NCBI GenBank assembly: GCA_018970785.1
Contig: JAGWVR010000008.1
Span: forward strand, 1 to 63,467
Length of the DNA stretch: 63,467 nt
Reading direction: 5' to 3'
Source: Planctomycetota bacterium
Lineage (GTDB): Bacteria > Planctomycetota > Planctomycetia > Pirellulales > UBA1268
Part shown: positions 36,394 to 47,955 of the stretch, in pieces
How positions within the stretch are numbered: position 1 is the first letter of the stretch
How the letters are laid out: each line of letters opens with the position of its first letter
The notes under the pieces: model-generated
What the model was told of the DNA's origin: nothing
The model's database searches: none
Seen by the model: the letters and a program-made list of their open reading frames with translations, nothing else
Translations under genes and position numbers: made by a program

Positions 36394-37712
36394 ACGGCCG
36401 GCCGCGGCAGGTCACCTCCGCGCCGCACGGCCACGTCCTCACCAACGCCGCCGTCTGGTCTGCCGACTCGCGCTGGATCGTGTACGACGTCCGCAGCGAT
36501 CCTGCCGGGAGCCGGTTTGACGGCACCGCGATCGAACGCGTCGACGTCGACACCGGCCGGGTCGAGCGCCTGTACACGGCGACGGGGGGCGCGTGCTGCG
36601 GCGTCGTCACCGCCAGCCCCGTCGACGACCGCGTGGTGTTCATCCACGGTCCCGAGCGCCCCACCCCGGACTGGTCGTACGGCCCGGCGCGGCGGCAGGG
36701 GGTGGTGGTGCGCGGCGCCGCACCGGGCCGGGCAGAAGCGCTCGACGCCCGCGACCTGGTGCCGCCGTTCACCCCGGGCGCCCTCCGCGGCGGCACGCAC
36801 GTCCACGTCTTCTCCCCCGACGGCGCGCTGGTGAGCTTCACCTACGAGGATGCCGTGCTTCCCGAGCGGCCGCCGCCGGGGGGTGAAGGGAACCTCCGGG
36901 CGGTCGGTGTCGCCGTCTGCGGCCGGCCGGTGACGGTGCCGCGGACGCACGTGCGCAACCACGACGGCAACGCGTGGAGCGTGCTGGTGACGACGCTCGC
37001 CGACGCGCCGCGACCGGGCAGCGACGAGATCTCGCGCGCCTACGAAGAAGCCTGGGTGGGAAGCCGCGGCTACCGGCGCGCCGACGGCTCGTGGCAGCGT
37101 TACGCACTGGCCTTCCAGGGGCAGGTGCGCTCGGCGGCCGGTGAGCCGTTCGCCGAGGCGTTTCTCGTCGACCTGCCCGACGATCCGGCGGCGTGGGCCA
37201 TGGCCGGTGCGCGGGCCCTGTGCGGCACGGCCACCACCCGCCCCGCGCCCCCCCGGAGCGCGACGCAGCGCCGGCTGACGTTCACCGCCGACCGGCGCCA
37301 TCCCGGGATCCAGGGACCGCGCCATTGGCTGCGGTCGAGCCCCGACGGCGAGCGGATCGGCCTCCTCATGAAGGACGACGCGGGAATCGACCAGCTGTGG
37401 ACGGTGTCGCCGCGGGGGGAGCTCACCCAGCTCAGCCGCTCCCCGGCGCCGATCGCCAGCGCCTTCAGCTGGAGCCCCTCCGGTGCCGCCGTCGCCTGTA
37501 TCGTCGACGGCAGCGTGTGCCTCGTGGATGCGGCCGACGGCCGGGTCCGCGGGCTCACCGAACCGATCCGGGGCACAGGCGCGCCGCGCCCCGAGGCCTG
37601 TGTCTTCTCCCCCGACGGCCGGCGCATCGCCTTCGTCCGGACCGTCCCCACGCCACTCCCTGGCGGCGCTCGCCGCGACTGCAACCAGATCTTCGTGGTC
37701 GACGTCGATTAG
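36390..37712 (+). CDS. YidR-like DUF3748 TolB-type propeller protein
   Basis: A 440-residue protein closely resembling E. coli YidR. Shared blocks are LTNAAVWSADSRWIVYDVR near the N-terminus, GALRGGTHVHVFSPDG, LVSFTYEDAV, GSDEISRAYEEAWVG and QRRLTFTADRRHPGIQGPRH. It has TolB-like WD40/PD40 repeats (SPDGRRIAFVR). The GTG at 36390 overlaps the sialidase stop (GTGA), so the pair is coupled. No signal peptide is evident, unlike the sialidase. E. coli YidR has no proven function; the pairing with a sialidase suggests a link to sialic-acid or related sugar use. Confidence 0.92.
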   Translation: MNGRPRQVTSAPHGHVLTNAAVWSADSRWIVYDVRSDPAGSRFDGTAIERVDVDTGRVERLYTATGGACCGVVTASPVDDRVVFIHGPERPTPDWSYGPARRQGVVVRGAAPGRAEALDARDLVPPFTPGALRGGTHVHVFSPDGALVSFTYEDAVLPERPPPGGEGNLRAVGVAVCGRPVTVPRTHVRNHDGNAWSVLVTTLADAPRPGSDEISRAYEEAWVGSRGYRRADGSWQRYALAFQGQVRSAAGEPFAEAFLVDLPDDPAAWAMAGARALCGTATTRPAPPRSATQRRLTFTADRRHPGIQGPRHWLRSSPDGERIGLLMKDDAGIDQLWTVSPRGELTQLSRSPAPIASAFSWSPSGAAVACIVDGSVCLVDAADGRVRGLTEPIRGTGAPRPEACVFSPDGRRIAFVRTVPTPLPGGARRDCNQIFVVDVD

Positions 37713-37744
37713 CAGCCCGTGGGCACGGTGGCCCGCGGCGTTGA

Positions 37745-40700
37745 TCACCCGGCCATCAGGTAGGCGACCAGGTCGCGGACCTCGTCGTCGGTGAGGCCGT
37801 CGAGGAGCCCCTCGGGCATCAGCGACACGCCGGCGTCGCGCAGCTCCTCGATCTCGTCGGCCGGCAACGTCTCGCGACCGGCCGCGGTGCGGAGGACGAC
37901 CGCGTCGGCAGTCCGCCGTTCGAGGAGGCCGGCGATGACACGGCCGTCGTCGAGCACGGCCTGCCGGAGACGGTAGTCGGGGGAGACGACCGCCGACGGG
38001 GTGACGACGTTGGCCAGCAGGTAGTCGAGATCGTGGCGGCCCGCCCCGGTGAGGTCGGGGCCGAGCGTTCCCCCGTCGCCGTGGAGCCGGTGGCAGGTCG
38101 CGCACAGCCGTTCCCACAGCCGGCGGCCCGCAGCGGAGTCGGCGGCGGCCAGCGCCGCGGGCGTGAGCCGGGCGCGGCGGGCGTCGATCGACACGCGGCC
38201 GCTCGCGGAAGGGCGCGAGGCGACCGCCGCTTCGAGCCGCCGCGCGAGCGCCCCGTCGCGGAGGGCGCGCACCTGGCGGACGACGTCGGGCCCGACGTCG
38301 GCGGCGGCGATCCGCCCCGTCTCCACGGCACTGGCAAGCGTGGCGGCCCAGTCGCGCCGTGACACCAGCGCCGTCAGGGCGCCAGCGCGGGTCACGGGGT
38401 CGAGCCGCGAATACGCGGCCACGATCCGCTCCGCCCCTGCCGGTTCGCCGGCCATGGCCAGACCGCGGAGGGCCGCCGCCTCGAGCCCCGGGACCGTGAG
38501 CACCGCCGCGCTGGTGGCCGAAAGCCCCGCGCCGCGGCTGTCGGTGAGCGCCGCGAGCGCCGCCGCGCGCCGTGCGGCGGGCAACGAGTCGTCGAGGACA
38601 AGCCGGCCGAGCCGCTCATCGGCGCCTGGCAGGCCGAACAGCGCCTCGAGGGCGGCGACGTTCTCGCCGATCGGCACGGCCAGGGGCTCGTCGGCGTCCG
38701 CCGCTGCCGCGACGGCGGCGGCGTGGAAGCGGTCCCACCCCGCCGGCGGTACGGCGCGGCGCCTCCCCGTCCACCCGGCCCGCAGGCCGGCGAGGCAGTC
38801 GTCGATCCCGGCCGGTCCTTCGTCGGCTGCGGCGTCGAGAAGCGCGCTGAGTGTCGCGGCAGCATCGCCGCCGGTCGCCCGGCGGACGATGTCGCGGCGC
38901 AGCCCCTGCCAATGGGCCCGGTCCGCCCCCGGCACCACGGCGGCCTCCCAGACAGCGACCGAGCCGCCCGGGTCGGCGGGGATCGCGGGGAGCAATCCGA
39001 ACCAGACCATCGCCCCGAGATCGTGATGGTCGCCGCCAAGTGCCTGCGGGGCCGGCGGTTCCGCCGCCGCCCCGTCACCATCCGCGGCGGCCGACTCCTC
39101 GACGTGATCGACCAGCGCCGCCGCCAGCGGCGCCCGGGCACGGGGAGGAAGGCGCTGGAGCACCGTGGCGAGGGCGAGGCGGACCTCGGGGTCACGTTCG
39201 GCCGCGGCGTGATTCACCAGTCGTTCGACCGCCACCGCTGCCGGCGCGGCCGTGCGCGGCGGCTCTTCACCGGTCGCGAAGTCGAGCGGCCATGCGTCGC
39301 TGAGCAGGCGGATCGCCCACACGCGGATCGCCGGCTCGGCATCGTCGAGAAGCGGCAGGAGGCGCCCGGTGGGGAGCGCGCCTGTCGCCCACAGGCCCCA
39401 CAGGCCGCGGAGCCGCAGCGTCGTCGTCGCCCCGTCGTCGAGGAGGCGCCCGAGGGCCGCACGCGCGGTAGCCGGCAGCGGCCGGTCGGGTGTCGCCGCG
39501 TGCCTGTCGGCGAGGAGCCGGAGAGCCATCCGGGCCTGCCAGCGGTCGGCCGTGAGGAGGCCGACGAGATCGTCGGTGGACAGCGTCGCCAGATCGCGGA
39601 GCGGAGCGCGGGTGGCGCCGGGGACGGCAAGGCGGAACACCCGGCCGCTGGTGCGGTGGACGCCGGTCGCCTCGTGGCATTCCCCGGTGTCGCTCCAGTC
39701 GAGGATCGCAAGGGCCCGGTGCGGGAGTTCGACGATGTCGATCCCGCGGAAAAACGGATCGCCGAACAGTGCCAGATCCGCCTCGTGGCGACCGACGATC
39801 CCCTGCGGCGTGTGGTCGAGCCGGTCGACGTTGATCCGGCGGCCATGGAGATTGAGCGTCAGGAGCCTTCCGCGCAGGTCCTCGGGCCAGCCCGGTTCGT
39901 CGGGCACCACCACGCAACCGGCGTGGGCGTGGCCGCCGCCGTGGGCATCGGCCCGGCCGTCGCGCGATTCGGTCCAGTGGCGCGAGGCGTCGAAGTGCTC
40001 GTGGTCGGCGTGCGGCGGGAGCGGGTCGGTCACGAACGGATGCGGCTCGACGGTGTGCGATCGGGCGTAGTGCGCTCCGGGGAGGAGGCGCCACAGGTGG
40101 CCGTTGACGGTGTTGACGAAAAACCCCTCGCCGCGGTCGTCCCAGTCGTGGCCCCAGGGGTTGGTGGTGCCGTGGCAGACCGCTTCGAACACCTTCCGCT
40201 CCGGATGGTAGCGCCACATGCCACCACGCAGGGGGACACGGGCCGCGGCAGCGACGCCCGGCGGCCCGATCGCGCCGGGTGAGCTCGCCCCGCAGCGGCC
40301 GTACAGCCAGCCATCGGGCCCCCACGACAGGCCGTTGGCGAACGTGTGGTGGCTGCCCTCCGACACCGTGAACCCGTCGAGGACGGTTTCGGCCCGGTCG
40401 GCGCGGGCGCTGGCGAAAGTGGGGGATGGATCGGCTGGCCAGCCGTCGGGCGGCCGGTCGCCGGCGGGGATGAACAGCAGCCGCGGCGGGCAGAGGAGCC
40501 ACAGGCCGCCGCGCCCCACGGTGAGTCCCGTCAGGCCGACGAGGCCGTCGACGAGCACGGCGTGGTGTTCCGCCACACCGTCGCCGTCGGCATCCTCGAC
40601 GAGCGTCACACGGTCCCGCCAGCGCGTGTCGGTCCGGAGCGGCCGTTCGGCGTAGGTCAGGTTCTCGGCGACCAGCAGCCGCCCGGCCGCATCGACGGTC

Positions 40701-40975
40701 GCGGCGATCGGGTTGACGATCACCGGCTCACTGGCCAGAAGCGTGATCTTCATCGCGACGCGCGTCGCGACCGCGGCCCGGGCTGCTTCCGGCGGCAGCG
40801 GGTCGCCGGCGCGCTCGCTGTTGATCGTCGCGGCGCCATCCGGCGTGGCTGCGCGCACGGGATCGACCGTCCCCGGCCGGTGGCCCGATGCCACGCCGCA
40901 GGCGAGCAGCAGCACGGCGCGGACTGCCGCACGCCGCCGCGCTGCACGCCGTGACGAAACGTCGAGGACGACCAT
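37745..40975 (-). CDS. second PVC-type haem-binding dehydrogenase / HEAT / cytochrome c protein
   Basis: A 1076-residue exported protein. The leader MVVLDVSSRRAARRRAAVRA with VLLLACGVASG is a signal peptide with an Arg-rich n-region. The dehydrogenase propeller spans about 95-450 (MKITLLASEPVIVNPIAATV, NGLSWGPDGWLYGRCG, GTTNPWGHDWDDRGEGFFV), HEAT-like repeats follow to about 920, and the C-terminal cytochrome c domain has LCATCHRLHGDGGTLGPDLT and ends DLVAYLMAG. It is a shorter relative of the ThuA fusion at 15.8-20.2 kb, lacking ThuA and the C-terminal carbohydrate-binding domain. The assigned ATG directly abuts a 14-bp hairpin on its 5' side, with no ribosome binding site there, so the true start could be elsewhere. 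Confidence 0.9.
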   Translation of the reverse strand: MVVLDVSSRRAARRRAAVRAVLLLACGVASGHRPGTVDPVRAATPDGAATINSERAGDPLPPEAARAAVATRVAMKITLLASEPVIVNPIAATVDAAGRLLVAENLTYAERPLRTDTRWRDRVTLVEDADGDGVAEHHAVLVDGLVGLTGLTVGRGGLWLLCPPRLLFIPAGDRPPDGWPADPSPTFASARADRAETVLDGFTVSEGSHHTFANGLSWGPDGWLYGRCGASSPGAIGPPGVAAAARVPLRGGMWRYHPERKVFEAVCHGTTNPWGHDWDDRGEGFFVNTVNGHLWRLLPGAHYARSHTVEPHPFVTDPLPPHADHEHFDASRHWTESRDGRADAHGGGHAHAGCVVVPDEPGWPEDLRGRLLTLNLHGRRINVDRLDHTPQGIVGRHEADLALFGDPFFRGIDIVELPHRALAILDWSDTGECHEATGVHRTSGRVFRLAVPGATRAPLRDLATLSTDDLVGLLTADRWQARMALRLLADRHAATPDRPLPATARAALGRLLDDGATTTLRLRGLWGLWATGALPTGRLLPLLDDAEPAIRVWAIRLLSDAWPLDFATGEEPPRTAAPAAVAVERLVNHAAAERDPEVRLALATVLQRLPPRARAPLAAALVDHVEESAAADGDGAAAEPPAPQALGGDHHDLGAMVWFGLLPAIPADPGGSVAVWEAAVVPGADRAHWQGLRRDIVRRATGGDAAATLSALLDAAADEGPAGIDDCLAGLRAGWTGRRRAVPPAGWDRFHAAAVAAAADADEPLAVPIGENVAALEALFGLPGADERLGRLVLDDSLPAARRAAALAALTDSRGAGLSATSAAVLTVPGLEAAALRGLAMAGEPAGAERIVAAYSRLDPVTRAGALTALVSRRDWAATLASAVETGRIAAADVGPDVVRQVRALRDGALARRLEAAVASRPSASGRVSIDARRARLTPAALAAADSAAGRRLWERLCATCHRLHGDGGTLGPDLTGAGRHDLDYLLANVVTPSAVVSPDYRLRQAVLDDGRVIAGLLERRTADAVVLRTAAGRETLPADEIEELRDAGVSLMPEGLLDGLTDDEVRDLVAYLMAG

Positions 40976-41008
40976 GCGGTGGGATCCCGCAGCACGGGAT
41001 CCCACCGC
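40976..41008 (-). terminator. 14-bp perfect hairpin between nrdJ and the haem dehydrogenase
   Basis: Arms GCGGTGGGATCCCG and CGGGATCCCACCGC pair perfectly around a five-base loop (CAGCA). It starts 11 bases after the nrdJ stop in the direction of transcription, as a terminator would, yet ends exactly at the ATG assigned to the next gene. No T-run follows it on either strand. Terminator, attenuator or recombination site are all possible. Confidence 0.55.
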
Positions 41009-41019
41009 CCCTGAGCGGC

Positions 41020-44157
<3,138 letters not shown>

Positions 44158-44198
44158 CGGCGGTCCTCCGGTCAGGCAAACGTGTCCACACCAACAAG

Positions 44199-44212
44199 TA
44201 TACTACAGTATA
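44199..44212 (-). promoter_or_regulatory. palindrome TATACT-AC-AGTATA upstream of nrdJ
   Basis: A perfect 6+2+6 inverted repeat, 42 bases before the nrdJ ATG, in a GC-rich setting. The minus-strand half (CTATACT at 44213-44207) also fits the -10 element seen before other genes. It could bind NrdR or another repressor and would overlap the promoter. Confidence 0.45.
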
Positions 44213-44213
44213 G

Positions 44214-44826
44214 TTCCCGTGCCGCCGGCTCCCGGGCCGTCGGGGCGGGAATCTCAGGTGCCGGCCGTGGCTCGGGCCGGAGATGGCTGGGCTCCATCCC
44301 CCCGGCTCAGGTGGTTCCGACGGGCTCCCCCCCGACCGGTTCCCGAGCGATCCGGTCGGCAGTCGGGAGACAGATTCGCGCTGCCCGGGACTCCCCCCGA
44401 CCACCATGGCATGTCAGGGGCGCAAGGACAGCGAAAAAGCAGCTCCATCTGCATGCTATCGCAAGATCTAGTAGACGAGAGCTCGCGGACCACTTCATAT
44501 GGTCCTCACGGAGCCGGGGCGTGAATGTAGCCACGGGTCGGGGGGAGTCAAGCCGCAATCGGCCAACCTTTTCCCGACGGTCGTAAGTCCTCTGGTTATT
44601 TGGTTTTGGTGGGTGTTCTCCAGCCCTGGTTGCACCGCCGTGCCCGACCGGCTTTCGGTGGGGGATCGCGACGGCGAGCGGCATGCCGGTCTGGCGGCGG
44701 GCGCCACTGCCAAGCGTTCGCTCGCCAGCCGAGCGAACGCCGCGAACAATGCCCGGCATGGGGCCGCGGGTTTCCCACCGGCCGAGCACGCATGCATGAA
44801 CGATCCGCAACACGACGAGGTGGCCG
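44214..44826. other. 613-base divergent gap between nrdJ and the DJ-1-like gene
   Basis: It is AT-richer than its neighbours around 44430-44620 (for example TCTGGTTATTTGGTTTTGG). It carries the 44714-44740 hairpin. I looked for a cobalamin riboswitch on the nrdJ side and found no convincing core. No supported gene or RNA was identified. Confidence 0.4.
44714..44740 (+). other. 11-bp perfect hairpin upstream of the DJ-1-like gene
   Basis: Arms GCGTTCGCTCG and CGAGCGAACGC pair without mismatch around the loop CCAGC. It lies 86 bases before the GTG start. It could be a leader structure of the downstream gene or a binding site for a dimeric regulator; no T-run follows. Confidence 0.55.
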
Positions 44827-45396
44827 GTGAACGACACGATCGGGGTTGGTATCGCCTCCGGCCTGCGGATCCTGGTGATCGTCGGCCATGACTACGAGGA
44901 TCTCGAGCTGTGGTATCCGAAGCTGCGGCTCGAGGAGGCCGGAGCGCACGTCACCGTCGCCGGTCCGGTGGGTGGGCAGGTGTACTCCGGGAAGCATGGC
45001 TATCCCTGCCGCGCCGATGCGGCCCTCGCCGAGATGGAGAGCGCCGATTTCCACGGCGTCGTGATCCCCGGCGGCTGGATGCCCGACGCCCTGCGCCGTG
45101 ACGGCAAGGTTCTCGACCTCGTCCGCAGCTTCGCTGCCGAGGGCAAACTCGTGGCGGCGATCTGCCACGGGGGTTGGATCCCGATCTCGGCCGGTGTCTA
45201 CCGCGGCGTGCGGGTGACCGGCAGCCCCGGCATCCGTGACGATCTGGTCAACGCCGGAGCACGGTGGAGCGACGAGCCGGTCGTGATCGACGGCAATCAT
45301 GTCACCAGTCGCCGGCCGGGTGACCTGCCGGCGTTCTGCCGGGGGATCCTCGCGGTGCTCGCGCGTCGGGGAGCCGGCGGCCCCCGGACACCGTGA
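44827..45396 (+). CDS. DJ-1/PfpI-family protein
   Basis: A 189-residue protein of the class I glutamine amidotransferase-like fold. The nucleophile elbow is AAICHGG with Cys113-His114; Glu24 in HDYEDLELW is in the position that in DJ-1/PfpI proteins activates the cysteine. VVIPGGWMPD and VTGSPGIRDDLVNAGARW are further family blocks. Members act as proteases, glyoxalase or deglycase-type enzymes or stress chaperones; the sequence does not decide. Start is GTG at 44827 with GAGG at a proper distance upstream. It is followed 180 bases later by the Fur-type regulator, which may respond to the same stress. Confidence 0.9.
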   Translation: MNDTIGVGIASGLRILVIVGHDYEDLELWYPKLRLEEAGAHVTVAGPVGGQVYSGKHGYPCRADAALAEMESADFHGVVIPGGWMPDALRRDGKVLDLVRSFAAEGKLVAAICHGGWIPISAGVYRGVRVTGSPGIRDDLVNAGARWSDEPVVIDGNHVTSRRPGDLPAFCRGILAVLARRGAGGPRTP

Positions 45397-45579
45397 CGAG
45401 CACCGTCACCGCCGCTGGCCGGCACGCGGTCGGCCAGCGACGCGGTCGGCTCCGCGTGCGTCGCCCCGGCCGATCGGGGGATCCGGCCCCGGGTGGTGGT
45501 CTCGAACGGGGCGCGCGGACGACCAGGGGTCGCGGGTGCGGTGTCGGTCGGTGCGGCGGCCGTGGTACCATCCGGAGGT

Positions 45580-46104
45580 ATGCCACCCGACCCCGCCATC
45601 CCCGTCGATACGCTCAAGAAGACGATCCGAGCTCTCGGCCTGCGCTGCACGGCGGCCCGGCTGGCGGTGCTCCAGCACCTGATCGCCGCCACCGGTCCCG
45701 AAACGCACGCCGAGGTCTCGCAAGCCCTGGCAGACACCGGCTTCGACCGGGCGACGATCTACCGCAACCTCACCGAACTGACCGAGGCGGGTCTCGTGTC
45801 ACGGATCGAGTTGGGGGATCACGTGTGGCGGTTCGAGATTCGCAAGGTCGGCCGCGACGGCACACGGTCGATCGGCCACCCGCATTTCGTCTGCACCTCC
45901 TGCGGGGAGGTGTCGTGCCTCGACGACGTCGACGTCGCGATCACCCCCAAGCCGCCGGTTCGGCCCGCCGAACCGAAGCCCGCGCCCGCACGGCCGGGGC
46001 GGCCGCGCGCGGCCGCGGAGCGGATCAGCGAGCCACCGGCGAAGCCGGCGATCCACACCGTCACCGACGTGCTCCTCAAGGGGCGCTGCGGAAACTGTGG
46101 GTGA
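45580..46104 (+). CDS. Fur/PerR-family metalloregulator with a Pro/Ala-rich insert
   Basis: A 174-residue repressor of the Fur superfamily. The winged-helix domain covers about 10-90 (LRCTAARLAVLQHL, FDRATIYRNLTELTEAGLVS). The zinc site has Cys105-x2-Cys108 (HFVCTSCGEVSCLDD) and the second pair Cys170-x2-Cys173 (GRCGNCG). Between them, residues about 122-158 form a Pro/Ala/Arg-rich stretch (PVRPAEPKPAPARPGRPRAA) where Fur proteins normally have a compact dimerisation segment. GGAGG lies three bases before the ATG, which is close. The gene overlaps the next by eight bases. Which metal or oxidant it senses is not evident. Confidence 0.9.
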   Translation: MPPDPAIPVDTLKKTIRALGLRCTAARLAVLQHLIAATGPETHAEVSQALADTGFDRATIYRNLTELTEAGLVSRIELGDHVWRFEIRKVGRDGTRSIGHPHFVCTSCGEVSCLDDVDVAITPKPPVRPAEPKPAPARPGRPRAAAERISEPPAKPAIHTVTDVLLKGRCGNCG

Positions 46105-47950
46105 CGTCGCCCGTCCGGCGGGCTCCTGGTTTCGGGCGTGCAGCCGGCTGGCCGCGATCGTCCTCGGTCTGGCCGGAGCAGGCGCGGTCCCCTCCGCCCC
46201 GGCCGCTCCCCCGGCCGCCGTCGCGGCGGCGCTCGACGAGCAGGCCACGATCCTGCGCAGCCGCGCCGACGCCCTCGGAATCCGCGGCATCCTCCGCCTG
46301 GCGCTCGAGGCGGTCGGGGCGGGCCACGATGCGGCGATCGTCGACGACGCGCTGTTCTGCGCTCGGTCGATGCAGGATCGGGACCCCGCCAGTCCGTGGG
46401 CCGGGAACTTTCGCTGGCGACTCGGCGACGAGCGGGTGATCGACGAAAACGCCGTCGAGTTCGCGGTGCAGCTGCTCTCGCTGATCGCGCTCGACCACCG
46501 TGCGCGACTCACGCCGCAGTCGATGCGGCGACTCGACGAGCTCCTCGCCGACGCCCTCCCCGCGCTCCGCCGGCACCGCGTTGCCCTCGGGCAGACCAAC
46601 ATCGCCCTGACCAGGATCTGGAACCTCCTCGCCCTCGGCCTCCTCGGCGACGCGGAGGCCCGGCGCGAAGGCGAGGAAGCCTGGCGCTCCTGGCTCGACT
46701 TCACCCGCGCCCGCGGCATCACCGAAGCGCTCTGCCCGACCTACTATGGTGTCGACCTCGACGCCCTCGGCCTGATCGCGACCCGCGCCGATTCGGACGT
46801 GGTGCGCGGGGAGGCACGGCAGGTCCTGGCATACCTGTGGACGTCGATCGCCGCGCATTGGTACGCGCCGAGCGGCCGCCTCTGCGGGCCCCACGCGCGC
46901 GACACCGACTGGTTGTTCGGCCGTGGGCTGCTCGACGAGCATGCCGCCGCCGCCGGGTGGATCCCGTTTCCGGCGGCGGGCGACGCCACCGAGTGGCTGC
47001 CCGGGAGCCGCCATGCCGGGCTGACGGTGTTCCGCATGGCCTGCCAACGGCCGCCGCCCCCCGTCCTCGATCGGTCACGGTGCAGCCGCGTGCCCCGGTT
47101 CGTCGTCGAACGCCACGGCACGCACCCCTGGCAGCGGTCCACAGACCACGTCGGCCGACTGGGCAGCATCGGCATCGCCGGCGAGACCCGCGGCGCCGAG
47201 GACAAGGCGCTGGTCGTCAACCTCGGCGGCGGCGCGACGACGGTCAACGTGACGCTGGTCTACGACGGCCACGGCGATCCCTACGGCCGGCGCCGCGACG
47301 TCGGCGCCGACGGCCACCGCAAGGCGCGCCATCTGCGGCCGTTTCTCGTCAGCTCCCAGGACGGCCCGCGTGTGACGGCCGCCTGGCACCTCGATCCCAC
47401 CGATCCGGTGCACCGCCTCGAGGGAACGGAGCGGTCGATCGCCGCCCACCTGCTCGTCCCGGCCGATGCCACGGTCTGGGACGAGGCCGGGCCGTGTGCC
47501 AGCGGGGCCGTGCTGCCGGCCGACGCGGTCGCGTTCGTCGAGCGTGAGGGAACCGTGCTCGCGCTCCGCTCGGTCGTGCCCGCCGCGACGGAACGCTCTC
47601 CGGCACGGTGGCGGCTGGTCGACGACGGCGTACGCCATGGCGCGCGGCGCCTCTCGGCGGAGCCGGCGGAGGGTGGCGGGCTGGCGGCGCTGCTGGTGAT
47701 CCTCGACCTCGAACTGCGCGAGGGGCTCGGTGCTGCCGGTTTCGCCGACTTCCGCAGGGAGTTCGCGGCGCGGGGGGTGACCGCCGAGCGATCCGCCGAC
47801 CGTCTGGTGGTGCGCGGCAGCCTGCCGCTCGAGGCCGATCTCGTCGCCCGCCGGCCGCTCGCCTGCCGGCCGCTGCTGGCCGAGGGCGCCCTGCTGCTCA
47901 TCGACGGCGCCGAGGTCGGCCGGCCGCTGCTCGACCCCGAGGCACCGTGA
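46097..47950 (+). CDS. exported protein of unknown function, helical-toroid-like N-terminus
   Basis: A 617-residue protein starting at GTG 46097, overlapping the end of the Fur gene. The N-terminal hydrophobic stretch (ACSRLAAIVLGLAGAGAVPS, then APAAPPAA) looks like a signal peptide. Residues about 45-330 are mostly helical with repeated amphipathic pairs, as in alpha/alpha-toroid polysaccharide lyases or glycosidases (RLALEAVGAGHDAAIVDDAL, WAGNFRWRLGDERVIDENAV); residues about 340-617 look beta-rich. This two-part layout resembles heparinase/chondroitinase-type lyases, but I see no recognised catalytic motif, so I leave function open. Coupling to Fur suggests regulation by it. Confidence 0.7.
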   Translation: MGDVARPAGSWFRACSRLAAIVLGLAGAGAVPSAPAAPPAAVAAALDEQATILRSRADALGIRGILRLALEAVGAGHDAAIVDDALFCARSMQDRDPASPWAGNFRWRLGDERVIDENAVEFAVQLLSLIALDHRARLTPQSMRRLDELLADALPALRRHRVALGQTNIALTRIWNLLALGLLGDAEARREGEEAWRSWLDFTRARGITEALCPTYYGVDLDALGLIATRADSDVVRGEARQVLAYLWTSIAAHWYAPSGRLCGPHARDTDWLFGRGLLDEHAAAAGWIPFPAAGDATEWLPGSRHAGLTVFRMACQRPPPPVLDRSRCSRVPRFVVERHGTHPWQRSTDHVGRLGSIGIAGETRGAEDKALVVNLGGGATTVNVTLVYDGHGDPYGRRRDVGADGHRKARHLRPFLVSSQDGPRVTAAWHLDPTDPVHRLEGTERSIAAHLLVPADATVWDEAGPCASGAVLPADAVAFVEREGTVLALRSVVPAATERSPARWRLVDDGVRHGARRLSAEPAEGGGLAALLVILDLELREGLGAAGFADFRREFAARGVTAERSADRLVVRGSLPLEADLVARRPLACRPLLAEGALLLIDGAEVGRPLLDPEAP

Positions 47951-47955
47951 CGGCG

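Noticed and set aside
44158-44826. Cobalamin riboswitch before the B12-dependent reductase
   Set aside because: A GCCACTG string exists at 44703, but on the wrong strand for nrdJ and without the other conserved core parts.
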